A stretch of 64,000 nt of DNA from Vandiemenella viatica (taxonomy: Eukaryota > Arthropoda > Insecta > Orthoptera > Morabidae). Under the pieces are notes generated by a model. That model did not search any database, had not been told where the DNA came from, and saw nothing but the letters and a program-made list of their open reading frames with translations. The stretch spans positions 187,018,437 to 187,082,436 of the forward strand of contig JARYHS010009186.1 in NCBI GenBank assembly GCA_031002005.1. The letters run 5' to 3'. This document shows positions 24,505-36,747 of this stretch, piece after piece (position 1 is the stretch's first letter; each line of letters begins with the position of its first letter). The translations under genes and the position numbers were made by a program.

Positions 24505-24735
24505 GAGTGTGGTGGGTCAGCGATTAACGCTCTGGGCTCGCATTCTGGAGGATGCCGGTTCGAATCTCCGGGCATCAAGATTTGGGTTTTCCATGGTTCC
24601 CCCAAATCACTCCAGGTGAATGCCGGGATGCTTCCTTCAAAAGTCATGGCCGAATTCCTTCCCGTTCCTTGTCCCAAGTCCTTTCCCGCCTCTAATGACC
24701 TCGTCGACGAGGCGTAAAGCCCTAAGCCATAAAAT
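24505..24735 (+). repeat. tRNA-derived SINE (family A, copy 3)
   Basis: GTGGTGGGTCAGCGATTAA (A box) and GGTTCGAATCTCC (B box) precede the standard body with GTGAATGCCGGGATGC. The end CGTCGACGAGGCGTAAAGCC leads into a short AT-rich tail. Confidence 0.85.
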
Positions 24736-27028
24736 GGGTGTTGTATAATTGTTAAGTTTCATATTCAGAGAGCCATTGGAATCAATCCAAACAAAAACAT
24801 CTTCGAGTTCCAGGAATTTAAGACAGTAATTTCATGATTTAACATAACCAGGTGACTATTATGTTTCGTCATATTAGACATTACTTTCAAACTATTTGAT
24901 TTTCTCACACAACATACCTCACTTGAACCGCAATGGAGTTTCTTACACAAAGGAACACGATCAAATCTTGAAATCATCTCAGCTGATCTGGTCCTGAAAC
25001 TAGAGCACGCTAGGAGTGGACTGAATGCGGTGTGCCAATTTCTTGCACCGTTAACCGTCTCAATGATCATCAAGTACTTGAACGACCTCGTTCTCAACGG
25101 AGCTCCTGGTTTTACCGGATTCCTTTCTTCTTCTGAGGCTAAGAGGGTAATAGAATTAGAGGACGAAATGTCGACCAAATTACTCAAGTTTGCCTAAGTT
25201 CTTTCATGCTACGGAGGGGAGATGAAACTAAAATGTGCCTCTAATTTGGAAGAAGCCATTGTTTTAGAAAAAAAAAATTGCGACTGTGTATAATTGTTGT
25301 TAAGATACATCTTTATGCACAACCAGTCTGTTTTGGCGAGCACCCGTGGGCGTTTTAGTACTAATGTAAGGAGAACTACTCTGCAACAGCCTCGTAATCA
25401 GTCTACCATTTCAATATTAAAATATAAGGATCCTAAAGTATTAATGATCATCAAATGAGTAATAAGATCAATAACAAGCTTTTTAAGTGTAAGCAATGGC
25501 TGTTCCACAACTCGTGCTTGTCATTTCACACGTTGAATAAGTTTCTCCTGAATGTGGTAAAGCGGAGAAATACCATTTATAGTTGTGGAAATCTGTTGCG
25601 AGATAATGCTTTAAAACCATACAATTTAATACTACAGTTTGTTCACTTGTGGTGACAATGTTGAAAGTGAATAGTTTTAAAAAAACTCTTCACTTTAATC
25701 AGCGACAAAATTATTTCATATTGGCGTATCATCGGTGTTAGTATCTGAGCATAGAAGCTTGTGGGAGGCAGTATTCACATTTTCCTGAAACAGCTGCAAG
25801 TACTGAATTTCTCCAGATTCCATATCACAAACTGTTCTAGAATGCCAGAGTATAATATCTTGATTATGGACAACAATTAAATACAGAAATGTACGAAACA
25901 TTCGTTTTAAATAAGAAAGATAATGGTATTACAAATTGATCAGGTTTTGCTGCAATTCAGTTGCCTCTGTAGGTGATCCATGAATCTGCGGAATAATTCC
26001 TCTATACCTTCTAAGAGGATATTCCTTGGTGATACCGTAGATTATTTAGTGTTGATTCCCACAGGCACAAGATAGGTTCTCCACTTAAACAAGAAGATAC
26101 ATCTGCCATGCCTTATTATCACGCGATTCAGCGAGGCCAAGATTGCTTGGTACGTTGGATCCAGGTAGTTGTCTCATGGAGTTTTGTATTAGAGATTGTC
26201 GGGATTTGATTTGATCGACTCTGCGTGCCACGCTTCACTGAACTGAACTGATTTTGGGCTAGCATTTCACATAACATGTTTGATATGTTGATTTTAACCT
26301 GTTCCTAGTTTTAAGTATTGAAAGTTGTGTTCTTAATTCCTTCTGCCATTACTTATTAAATGCCGCGTATCTTCGAAGGTGAGGAGAAGGTATGTTAAAA
26401 ACTACAGACAGACGTTCTGTTCTGTAGTTATTATCTTTTCAGATATTTACTCATTTTCATTTAACTTTTTAGTGTGACTGCTATTTAGACACGCTGGGCT
26501 GGGCAAGAGCTAATGTTCTGAGAGCTGTACTATCTGCTCTTCAAACCCTCCCTGAAGGTTTGAGAAGCATGTTGTTTCGGGTTTTAGCTTTTGCATCTGT
26601 TCTATTGATGTATGTTTCGTATATTAGTGACTGATCCAGAACTAGATCCAAGTATAACAATGGATGCCAGTGGGGGCTCAGAGGTATAAAACGCTTCACA
26701 AAGACAAGTTACCTTCTTTCTTCAAAAGACGTTAGCGTCAGTTTCTGACAATAGTTAGTTGGCCCATTCTCTGGCTTGTAAAACCTTAACAACTGCCGAG
26801 TAATTTACAACCCAGAGCTGGTACTCCAAGCAGGGACAAGTGAAGTTCAGTCGTTACTTTGGCTTTTGTATTTTATCCCAATCCTTGAAGCATCAGCTTA
26901 ACAAGACTGGTTATTCCTACAGGCGCTACTTCCCTGTACGACATGGCACAGGTGATGTAAGCTTCTAAGGCAGGAGCGAAGGTGTCACTTTCGTCCTTGA
27001 CGCACTGTATTTCCTGTTGGTTTGGTTA
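24736..27028. other. No recognisable gene
   Basis: A 140-codon minus-strand frame (24765-25187) begins with TTG, not ATG, and has no domain I recognise. Other frames are shorter. No RNA gene or repeat end was identified across these 2.3 kb. Confidence 0.4.
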
Positions 27029-27451
27029 GGGAGCGTCCATAAACTACGTGGCTCTGTCTAGGGGAGGGGGAGGGGATGACTGGAAGGCTACGCTGCGCTA
27101 CGTGGAAAAGGGGGGGGGGATCCGAGTCAGGCTACTTAGTTTTCCATTCTTATCATTTTTCATAGTTAAAATGAGGTACAGAGCACTCAACAGCATGTGA
27201 ATATTTATTTCCTTAATTTAATTATCTCCGTATGTAATTTACAATAGTCTAACAAGAGAAAACAGTACAAACAAAATGTCTTCTGGAATCAAAAGACGAT
27301 AAAAACTACCTGGGGGTGGAGGGGGAGGGCCTGGGGGTGAAGGGGGGAGCCTGGGGGTGGGGGGGGGTTGTGTTAGAGAAAAAAGCCACTTCGGACTATG
27401 TGGAGGTTCACAGGAGACCAGAATGGAACTACGTGGTTCATGGACGCTCCC
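27029..27451 (+). mobile_element. MITE with GGGAGCGTCCATAAACTACG ends (copy 1)
   Basis: The left end GGGAGCGTCCATAAACTACG is mirrored by CATGGACGCTCCC at the right. The core shares an AT-rich block (from about CAGCATGTGAATATT to TCTTCTGGAATCAA) with the elements at 40083 (inverted) and 55718. G-rich arms (27110, 27300-27370) flank it. There is no coding capacity, so it must depend on a transposase supplied elsewhere. The target duplication is unclear. Confidence 0.7.
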
Positions 27452-27584
27452 TTTGTAGTTTCATTCTATTGTAAATATCACTGTCGATCAGTTAATTCTA
27501 ATTAATGTTTTGAGCTGGTATCTCTTGTTTACATCGAACTCTTATCCTTGCTAGTATCGCTGTTTCTTCCTCAGATTCACCTAA

Positions 27585-27783
27585 CCTGGTGAGTGAGCGG
27601 AAATGCTCGGGCCTTGTGTTCACGTCCGGCCAACCAGATTCCGGTTTATCATAGTTTCCCGAGATGGTTCCTTAAAAATACAATGTCCAAATTTTGTTCC
27701 TGTTCGTAGCCCTCATTCCTCTCCCACCTCCAACGGTCTATTGACGTCGACAGGGGGTAAAGCCATAAGAAAAAAGAAAAAAA
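27585..27783 (+). repeat. tRNA-derived SINE (family A, copy 4, diverged)
   Basis: CCTGGTGAGTGAGCGGAAA resembles the A box, but the B-box region is shortened by a deletion. The body (GGTTTATCATAGTTTCCC, CCTCCAACGGTC) and tail GTCGACAGGGGGTAAAGCC plus A-rich end place it in the family. Confidence 0.7.
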
Positions 27784-28094
27784 TCAGGCCAGACCCTGTA
27801 GTATTTTCTTTGCGATCCAGTTCCGCTGAATATTCCAGAGCATTTTGACTCAGCAAGTATCTTCCCCTACTGCCGACACCGTCTCGTTTGCTGCATAATC
27901 ATAGTCCGCATACATTCCGAACAGCCTGCAGATAGCAGTCACCTGAAACAACCCAGAGCATATAAAATGACTGGAAAGAAAATGGAGGAAATATCCCAAT
28001 ATTGGAACCAGCGATTTCGCTATTACTCCTTAAACAAGGGAGACAGAAAGTAGTTTCCGTACGTCAGTACAGTAGGATAAAATTCCACTGATAA

Positions 28095-28215
28095 TAGCAA
28101 GATGTAAGAACGGAGACTTTCCCGGCATATTGCAATGAAGTCTTCATGGATGTACCGCCACGATATTTCTACGACTAGCTCCTTCGTGGGGTGTAAGGGT
28201 TTGGGAGAGCCTACA
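28095..28215 (-). repeat. Fragment related to the 4399 foldback element
   Basis: The minus strand reads GTAGAAATATCGTGG, CATGAAGACTTCATTGC and GCCGGGAAAGTCTCCG in the same order as GTCGAAACGTCGTG, CGTGAAGATTATATTTC and GCCGGGAAAGTCTCCAC at 4600-4682. The CTGATGA part is missing. It shows the foldback family is dispersed. Confidence 0.5.
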
Positions 28216-28439
28216 TTAGCGTTTTCCAACCAAATGTCAACATCTCTTTCACGTGGTGCTCCCCGTTTATACGGAAGAGGCTCTGGCGACTGAAAAATTC
28301 CTGGTATGAGGGATTACCCACTACTTGACAATGGCCTCCTAATGTAGAGCGAAAGAGCGGGGAGCGGTCCCTGGCACCCTCTTGCGCTTGGTGTTGGAAA
28401 CGGCCCCTAAAGGCGGATGAATCAGAAATTATCAACGAC

Positions 28440-29495
28440 ATGGAGATGCAGAAGGAAATGGGTAATCATTGCATTAAAGACCCAAACGGTATCCCGAGGA
28501 CATGTAATCCTCTCAGATTACATATATCAACATGGCTTCTTCCTGGGTAAAATATTCCGGAGGTAAAATAGTCCTCCGGGTGGGGACTGCTCAGGGAGGA
28601 GTCATCAGAATGGATAGAAACATTCTACGAGTCGGAGCGTGAAGTCTAAATAGGGCAGGTAGGTTAGAAAACTTAAACAGGGGGATGGAATAATTAATAC
28701 AATAGCTGTCAGTGGAGTTACTGGTGTAGGATTTGTAATGAATAAGAGAGTAGAGAAACAGGTGAGTCATTGGGAACAGTTTAGTGACAGGATTATTTTG
28801 ATGATGTTAGAAACTAAGTCCACCCCAACCACGTTAGTACAAGTGTACATGCCAACGTCACAGGAAGATTACGAAGAAATAGAGAAAATATACACCTAAA
28901 TTGAAGAATCAATCCAATATGTGAATGGGGAGGAAAATCTAATAAATCATTAGTGATTGGATTGCGATATTGGGAGAAGAAAGAGGAAAATGCTGTAGGA
29001 ATTTTTGGTCCATAATAAAGAAATGAGCGAGGAAGTAGGTTGTTAGAATTTTGGGAAAGATATAAGCTTAACACTGTTTAAGAACCATGCAAGAAGGATA
29101 CACACCTGTTAACGTCCAGGGTATACAGGCAGATATCACCTAGATTATATATGGCCAAACAGAGATTCAGGAATTAAGTTCTAGACTGTAAAGTGTATCC
29201 CGGAGCAGACAGACTCTGACCATAATTTGATAGTAATGAAGTGCAGGCTGAAATTCAAGCGAATAAGGAAGTAATATAATCAGAATAGGCTGGATGTGTA
29301 TAACCTGAAACAAGCTAACACGAGAGAAAATTAGTACGAGTTTAAAGGCCGGCTTTACTAAAGGAGCTGGGCACAGAGATATTGTACGAAGCGAAAAAGT
29401 AGCGGGTACAAGAAAGGAAAAATTAATATGTAGGGTAATTGCCACCTGAGTCTGCTACTCGGATGTTCATTACCGGAAATAATTAAACAATGCTG
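28440..29495 (+). pseudogene. RTE-type LINE fragment with EEP endonuclease
   Basis: A start region reading ILRVGA, then SLNRAGRLENLNRGME, at about 28625 is followed by VTGVGFVMNKRVEKQVSHWE, RIILMMLETKS and VQVYMPTSQEDYEEIE (28715-28895). After these come GDWIAILGEE near 28960 and a DYI block near 29145, the order of RTE endonucleases. Stops interrupt it. The reverse transcriptase is absent. From about 29430 the 3' end resembles the tail of the 14330 LINE family (GGTAATTGCCACCTGAGTC), so it may be a chimera or a deleted copy. Confidence 0.75.
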
Positions 29496-30802
29496 ATTTA
29501 ATTTGGTTTAAAATGTGAATGTGGCAGCTTTGTAATTATGTTGCATAGAGCCTAGAAGATACTCTGTATTCATAAGAGCTCAGACACTTCTTGCTGAGCT
29601 ATGGATATCGTTTTAAACAAAGAGGCTGAAAAGTTTTAGTTATTGTTAAATGTAGCATGATAGTTCATGCCGTTAAAAGGTATCAGATTTAGATAGTATA
29701 ATAAACTATTAAACTGTTAAACTGTGTGAAACTAATTATATTACCAAAGCTGAAGAGTTGATTTCCTACCGAAAGGCTTAAAGGAAGTTCTGATCATATC
29801 TTGCTTAACATCCTTTAAGACAAAGGATTGCCAATCAGCAAATTGCCGCCCGGGAAGGTTAAAGGAGATATTGGTGCTACGCAACAGCACTCATATCTTG
29901 TTTTACGTCCTCTTGAAGGTTGAACTACTAACATTTCTTCACCACCAAACACCTGTTGATGTTGGCTTCTCAGGATCATATTAAGCAATAGGTGCGTTGG
30001 TGTCATAGCTAAAACTGTAATTTTGGGGAGTCTTGTTTTTCGTAATGGCTTGCTTCTTCGTTGTACATGTTCAATTAAAAAGAGAGAGAGAGAGAGAGAG
30101 AAGATGAAATTAACTGGTCTTCCAAAAGTTCGCCTAGACATTGTGTTCTCTCTGCCCAATATAACGCCCAACTATTCTAATCACGATTAATCATAACGCA
30201 TAAAATGACTTATTTTTCTTGACGTAAGCATTCTTAGTCAAATTTGTAAAAGAATTGTGTCTGGGCTTTCCAGCCGTTTAGCCAGTTGAAACTGATGGCA
30301 GCAAAAAATTAATACAAAAATTAACACCACCAGTACCGAGGCCGGATTCAAACTCAAAACCTTGTAGCGTGAACTCCACTGAAGGATACCGCCTTAATTG
30401 CCTTATTGACGAGTGAAATATCGGCACTTGTATTTCCGTCATTATGTTTTTAGGACTTTACTTCATTTGTAATTGTGAGAGGAAATGGCATGAAACATCA
30501 GGTGCATGGCTAAATGGCTTTTTGAATTGTTCAGTTAGATTTTAAATCACTCTGCTGATCAGAAATATCAATTTTTGTTGAAGATATATCTACAGATGTT
30601 TCCTTTATCGATGCGTCAGTAATGTTGTTCATTTACCCTAGGAAAAATAACTGGAATTCCATATAATACATGTTATACAGGGAACGTATTTGTACGAAGA
30701 AAGTGATATCTATGATTTATTACAGTCACTAACAATAAAAATGCAGGGAACTTAAGTAATAAAGCTATGGAAGGGACTGTCTGAATTTGCTGACCTAAGT
30801 AC
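29496..30802. other. No gene; (GA)n microsatellite and tRNA-like SINE head
   Basis: A GA run occupies about 30080-30100. On the minus strand at 30400-30335, CAGTGGAGTTCACGC and then TTTGAGTTTGAATCCGG resemble the A and B boxes of a SINE head. No exon is supported. Confidence 0.45.
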
Positions 30803-31462
30803 TGTAATGACACATTACAGCCGTGTAATGTTGCAGCCACGTAAGTTGGCTAACGGATTTGTGAGGCTGCAGCGAGATGCAGACAGGTAGCTGTCGCCCA
30901 CAGGAATGTGGCAACCCCTCGTATTTCCCCGAATCCGCTGGACAGCTAAGCGGATGGGGTGGGGGACACTCGCTGGGAGGCCACAGAGGTGTGCACATCG
31001 TGGCGGTACGTGGCCGGACGTTGGAATATAAGACGCGAGTGAAAGTGTGAGTTCGCGCTTCTGCTGTAAGAGCCTTCCAGTCCGTATCTCCAGGGAGCAG
31101 GTTCGACGCCAGACTGCGTCCTAGCTGCTTGAGGGGCCACTTTACGTCTGTGCAGCGTCGACCGTGCGCCCGACAAGAAGCGACACCACGGACCTGACCG
31201 CAGCTGTCATCACAAGAAGCCTGCAGCTGCCGTCGCAGGAGAAACTATACGGTATTGTGTGTATTGCGTGCGTCCACTAGCCCAGTAACGACCCTGAGGA
31301 ATAACAATATATGCCGGACAGTTTATAATAAGAAATCTCATCTCTGAATCACTTTTAATTAATTAATCAATCCATGTACGTGATCCAATAAATATTAATG
31401 GATGATTTATAATAAATAGAATGAATATCATATTTTGATGTCGCAATTAGCGTGACACTTCA
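30803..31462 (+). repeat. 5' LTR of the gypsy element
   Basis: 660 bases, TG...CA. A TATAA at 31027-31031 and AATAAA at 31387-31392 are candidate promoter and poly(A) signals, giving a plausible U3-R-U5 order. It differs from the 3' LTR by two substitutions and one single-base length change by my reading. Confidence 0.93.
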
Positions 31463-31463
31463 T

Positions 31464-31481
31464 TGGCGCCCAACGTGGGGC
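31464..31481 (+). promoter_or_regulatory. Primer binding site, tRNA-Lys
   Basis: TGGCGCCCAACGTGGGGC begins one base after the LTR and is complementary to the 3' end of lysine tRNA, the primer for minus-strand synthesis. Confidence 0.85.
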
Positions 31482-31848
31482 CCGATAATTATAATTAACG
31501 ATAATTAATAATTAAAGCAATACAGTTGAGATTTAATTATTTATGGCGCGGTAAGAATAATTCAAATTTTCAAAATTTGATCCCAAAAATTACTTTTGGT
31601 GAAGAACCCTGTAATTTTAATAATTTCATATGGCATATCCGGTGATATCGTCCCGTATCTATGGCAGAGTGAATGAATATATGTCTTGTTTGTTCCATAT
31701 TGTAGTTATATGCATGTTGTAGAATTTGGTGATGTTTTCACTTCCAGAGTAGTAGTACATTTGGCGTTCTGGTCCAGAGTTTATCTTCTGCGTTGTTTCC
31801 ATACTGATAATTGTCATAGTAAAATTTCTTGTTTAATTATTCTTGCAC

Positions 31849-33351
31849 ATGTGGTTAAGGAGTAGAAACGTCGGAATGGATAAAATGAATAAGTTGGTTG
31901 AGACTTGCGAAAGTGCAGAGTTAGATCCAGATATCCCACATGCCAGATGCGAAACCCAAGGTAGCATGGTATCTGCACCTCTTCTAGGTGATACGCGTGT
32001 ACATGTGGACGATACCGAACCTGACCAGGCAAATTTGACGATGGTGATGGATTTGTTAAAACAATTAAGTGCAAACATCCATTCACAAGGGGAGAAATTG
32101 AACCGTAGGCTTACTGAGACGCAAACTGAATTTCGCAAAGTTATAACTCAGGAAATTGGTAATTGCACTGAGTCAATTAAGGAAGAAATCAGGCAATTGC
32201 AGCACACAGCTGGAATGTTGGAAACTGAAGTCAAGAACTTGCGTAGTACCCAAGACAGCGTCACTAAACGATTGGAAGAGACGCAGGAGCAAACTAAAAA
32301 ACTTACTGAAGATTTTGAGTCAAGCACGCAAGCCACCAACACAAAGCTTGCGCTAGTAGAAGCTCGTGTAGGTGAACTGGAAGTAAATGTCACTGGGTGC
32401 AACTCGGCAATAGAGGATCTACGACAAGTTCATCAAGAATTATCAAGAAATGTAGCACAAAAGTTGGAAGGGTTCCGAGAGGAAGTGGCATCCGTGGGCT
32501 CGGGAGAAGCAGCACGGACTACACGAATGAATGATGTTGGTGCAAATAACTTGGCATGTGGCACCATAGAATTGCCGTTGCCAATGTTTGAGGCCAAGAA
32601 TGGCATAAACCCAAAGGCTTTTCTCAGAAAACTAGACTCCTACATCAGAATCAAGAATATACCAGAACATTTGAGAATGTTACTTGTTCAGCAATGTTTT
32701 GGGGCCGGCGAACGGGCTTGGCTAGATGTAACCTGTTCAGAAGATACTGTGTACGCGGAATTTAAGGCTACATTTCTGAAAACCTATTGGGGACAAAACG
32801 CACAGTCGCAGCTAAAAAGCAGACTATACCATGGCAAGTATCCACCCAAAGGCTCTGAATCCATGGCAACATATGCTTCAGAGTTAATCGCGTTGTCGCG
32901 ATACCTGGATCAGCCGATGCCGGAGGCAGAAATATGTTATGTCTTGCGATCACATTTTCCAAGATATGTACGGAATCTATTGAATCCGGTGCACGTTACT
33001 ACAATCCAACAGTTGCTTAGCACATTGGAGATGGCAGATTTTGATGAAAAGACGAAAGGGCGACAAGAAGACGTGACGAAACACGAAAATAACTGTCACG
33101 GCGAAAGAAAATCTTCGGGACAAGGGAAGCCCTGGTTTGCCGAAAGGAATCAGCGACCATGGCGAGAAAACTTCAACCAGCAAAACGACTCTTACAATGA
33201 CAACCGCCAGCAACAGAGGAAGGAAATTCCAGTGAGAACTTTGACGAAACGTGAGCTGCAAGAAGGGATGGAGGTTGCAGAAAGCTCGGGAAGAGATGTA
33301 GAGGCGACGCCCGAACGCGCGGAATTGTCAAGCGCTGGGAATTCCGTTTGA
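31849..33351 (+). CDS. Gypsy Gag, intact
   Basis: Open frame of 500 codons from the first ATG at 31849. A second ATG at 31876 is an alternative start. Residues of about 65-225 are a long charged, heptad-like coiled coil (for example LEETQEQTKKLTEDFESS). About 235-395 is a retrotransposon Gag/capsid-like region starting ELPLPMFEAKNGINPKAF and including QQCFGAGERAWLDV and SELIALSRYL. The tail is basic and Gln/Asn-rich. No CCHC zinc knuckle is seen, which some gypsy groups also lack. Gag should form the particle that packages the RNA. It ends at TGA 33349-33351 in the same frame as pol. Confidence 0.88.
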   Translation: MWLRSRNVGMDKMNKLVETCESAELDPDIPHARCETQGSMVSAPLLGDTRVHVDDTEPDQANLTMVMDLLKQLSANIHSQGEKLNRRLTETQTEFRKVITQEIGNCTESIKEEIRQLQHTAGMLETEVKNLRSTQDSVTKRLEETQEQTKKLTEDFESSTQATNTKLALVEARVGELEVNVTGCNSAIEDLRQVHQELSRNVAQKLEGFREEVASVGSGEAARTTRMNDVGANNLACGTIELPLPMFEAKNGINPKAFLRKLDSYIRIKNIPEHLRMLLVQQCFGAGERAWLDVTCSEDTVYAEFKATFLKTYWGQNAQSQLKSRLYHGKYPPKGSESMATYASELIALSRYLDQPMPEAEICYVLRSHFPRYVRNLLNPVHVTTIQQLLSTLEMADFDEKTKGRQEDVTKHENNCHGERKSSGQGKPWFAERNQRPWRENFNQQNDSYNDNRQQQRKEIPVRTLTKRELQEGMEVAESSGRDVEATPERAELSSAGNSV

Positions 33352-33393
33352 CAAGATCTAGAGGGCACACCTACCAAAACAAATAGGCCGAAT

Positions 33394-36300
33394 ATGGTGA
33401 CGAGTCTGAAGTATTGGAAGGAAGGGGGGTTAGAAATAAATGATGATATTGGAAGACCATCAGACTCTAAACCGGAGGCAATGGACAAGTGCCCTCGATT
33501 GAAAGCTAATATCTTCGACATGCCTTGCTCGGTACTCCTTGATTCAGGGAGCGATGTTACTGCCATTGCAGAACATTTAATCCGAAGAATGCAGACGAAT
33601 GAAAGACAACTTGATATAATATCAACAAGAGAAGTACATCTAGTTCCCGCGTTTGGGGCGAAGGAAAGGAGGTGCAATAGGGAGATACTTTTGTCGTTAA
33701 ATATTGAAGGGCAGATAATAGTGATTTCAGCGTTGATCATCAAAGGTTTGAGCGTGGACGTGATAATAGGATGCGACATCCTGGCGGAAAAGGGTGTGAT
33801 AATTAATTGGAAATCACGCACCGTTTCTAACCTGACAGACGTAGAGTTGAGATGGAGCTCAGCACAGGCTGCCGTTCGCATCACTGTTATGCCGGAGAAG
33901 TCAGATCAGCTTGATGAATCAGTCGCTCCAAAACCTAGGCAAATGACAGACGCTCATATCATAGAGCAAACGAAGATTACAGCCCTGATAGACGAAAGAA
34001 ATCTCGTAGTTGACGCGCTCCTTAGAAAAATCCGTGACGCCAAGACACTGACGGACGTCCAGGCCAAAAGGATTAACAACCTGCTTCTGCGGAACCTCGA
34101 GGTATTCTCATTTCGACCGGGAAAGGCAAAGGGGATCGTGCACCGATTCCGAATAAATGACACTACGCCGCTGCGTGCAAGAACTTATCCTATACCGCAC
34201 AAATATAGAGAAGCTGCTAGAGAAGTTATCCAGACGTGGGAGGAAATGGGTATCATATCCAGGGCAGCAGCGCCACATACTAATCCCCTCACTGTTGTAA
34301 ACAAACGAGATGGGACTATACGATTGTGCCTAGATGCCCGTGTGTTAAACAACAGGTTAGAATGGGACGCCGAAAGGCCTGAGCCAATACAAGATTTGAT
34401 GAGCAGGTTCCAGGGCCGAAAATGGTTGACAACGTTGGATATTACATTAGGTTTCAACCAAATTGAATTGGAGGGTTCATGTCGACCATTCACGGCGTTT
34501 TTGTTTGAGGGCCGCCAGTATCAGTTTTCCCGGATTCCATTTGGTCTAAAGGACGCGTCAAGTGCGTTTGTACGTGCGATGAATGAGATCTTGCCAGCGG
34601 AAATGAAGGAATATTGTACTATATACATCGACGACATTCTCATAGCGTCCGAAACGTTCGAGGATCACATAAAGCATTTGGAAGCACTCTTCAAGATGCT
34701 GAAAGACCGCGGGATAACGCTTCGCCCCGACAAGGCGACAATCTGCACACAGGAGGTGAAGTACCTTGGCTTCATTATCACTCCTAATGGGATACGTCCA
34801 GCGGAAGACAAAATTCGAGAAATAATGAATTTCAAGCGTCCAACAAGGCTGCGTGAGTTGCGGAAATACCTAGGTGTCTGCTCCTACTACAGACGAAATA
34901 TCTCTCGGTTTTCTGAATTGGTGGGACCTCTGTACAAATTGTTGAAAGGAGGACAGAAATGGGAATGGACAGAAGAGCAGGAACAAGCTTTCGGGAAGAC
35001 TAAGGAAGCATTCCAACAATGTGTGTGCCTCGCCCATCCGGATTTTGAAAAGCCCTTCTATCTATATACAGATGCGAGCGCTTGGGGCCTCGGGGCATGT
35101 CTTCAACAGAAAGATGGCCAGGGAAACTTTCGTGTGGTGGCTATGGCCAGCAGGACACTAAAAGAAGCAGAAACCCGTTATTCTGTCACGGAATTGGAAA
35201 TGCTTGCGATCCACTTCGCGGTCACCAAGTTTCGTGCATATATTCTGGGCAGGAAGACGCATTTGCGTACTGATCACCAGGCACTCACTTTCCTTACGTA
35301 ACGCCAAATTTCCTACGGGAAGGATCGCCAGGTGGGCACTTGAGCTACAGCAATATGACATTGATATCGAATACTGCGAGAGGAAGCCAAAACCAAGTTG
35401 CAGACTGGCTAAGCAGGCACGCAATCAACGGTGATACACAACAGTCAGAACCTCACAAACCAAACGAGGTTTTGATCGCCGTGATCAACAGGTGCGAAGA
35501 CCAGACAACGGAGGAGATTAGACGAAAGATAGCCGACGCGCAGCATTCAGACAGTGAGATCAGTGGTATTAGGAACTACATTGAGGTCGGATCCGGAGGA
35601 GAGGACCTACGTGTCCGAAATACGGCCATGTTGTGTACCATTCACAATGGTATATGTTTCAGGAGACAAAATGCTACTGAACGATGGAAGATTTGGCTTC
35701 CTCCGAGCATGCTTGAAGAGGTCATAAGCCTATATCATAACCACTTCGGACACCAAGGGACTCTCAGAACTTATGTGATGATGAGAAAGGAGTGGTACTA
35801 TAGAGCGCTGAAGCGCGCGATCGCGAGGGTTACCCGTGCTTGCGATGCGTGTCAGCGGGCTAAACATCCCAATATCCGATACATAGGAGAATGTCATCCC
35901 GTGATAACCGATAAGCCTAGCGAACTAGCGTGTATTGATTTCTATGGACCACTTCCCAAAGGCAGATTTGGTTACCAGTATGTTTTTGTCGTAGTTGATG
36001 CATTCTCAAAACTGGTGAAGCTCTATCCAACCACACGGACGACCACAAAACAGTGCCTAGATATTGTTTTAAAGAAATACATACCAGAATGTGGCAAACC
36101 CGCGCGAATCCTATCTGATCGCGCAACCGTCTTCACAAGTAAGAGCTGGATCGAAGGATTGCGACAGCAAGGAATCCTACCCATCTTCAGTTCGATACGA
36201 TCTCCACAGTGTAATTTGGCGGAGCGTTATATGAAACAGCTGGGGGTGTACTTTAGGCTCTTGGTGGGTGATAATCATGCGTCTTGGGTCAAGCACCTCC

Positions 36301-36747
36301 CAGCTATAGAGAAGTTTTTTAACTGCTCATATCACTGTAGCACTAACTGCAAGCCAGTGGATTTGCACTTCCAACAGACAACGAAAACACTAGCAGAAGA
36401 AAATTATAAGTTATCCCGACAGTGACTGCACCGAAGATTGGAATCAGCGACAAGAAAAGACAAGGGAATTTCTTCTAGAAAAAGCTGACCGACGGAAAGA
36501 ACGAGCTGATCGACAGGAAACGCAGAAATTCGAAGTCGGAGATCTGGTCTTGCTAAAGTGTTCTAAACCTTCGGACGCCAATAGGAAACTGATATCCAAA
36601 TTCTTTAGGCTGTTCCAAGGACCTTATCGGGTTAAGGAAATTGTCAATCCGAATGCTTATCTCCTAGAGGGGGAGGATAGGATCATAGGTGTCTACAACA
36701 CAAGAAACTTGCGCAGGTATCACACAAGCTACTCACGTTCGATTTGA
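33394..36747 (+). pseudogene. Gypsy Pol: protease, RT, RNase H, integrase; three frameshifts
   Basis: Protease: LLDSGSDVTA near 33535 and DVIIGCDILAEKG near 33760. Reverse transcriptase: VNKRDGTIRLCLD near 34300, TTLDITLGFNQI near 34430, PFGLKDASSAF near 34535 and YIDDILIAS (catalytic YxDD) near 34625. RNase H: LYTDASAWGLGA near 35065 and RTDHQALTF near 35265. Integrase: HHCC finger (HFGHQGT, later CDACQ) at 35740-35860. Its DDE residues are Asp in CIDFYGP near 35935, Asp in LSDRATVF near 36115 and Glu in LAERYMKQL near 36220. GPYRVKEIV near 36630 is the GPY/F module. Reading moves through three frame changes near 35297, 35390 and 36423. All catalytic residues named above are still present. 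Confidence 0.9.

Noticed and set aside
24765..25187. 140-codon minus-strand frame
   Set aside because: It begins with TTG, has no recognisable domain and no splice or poly(A) context.
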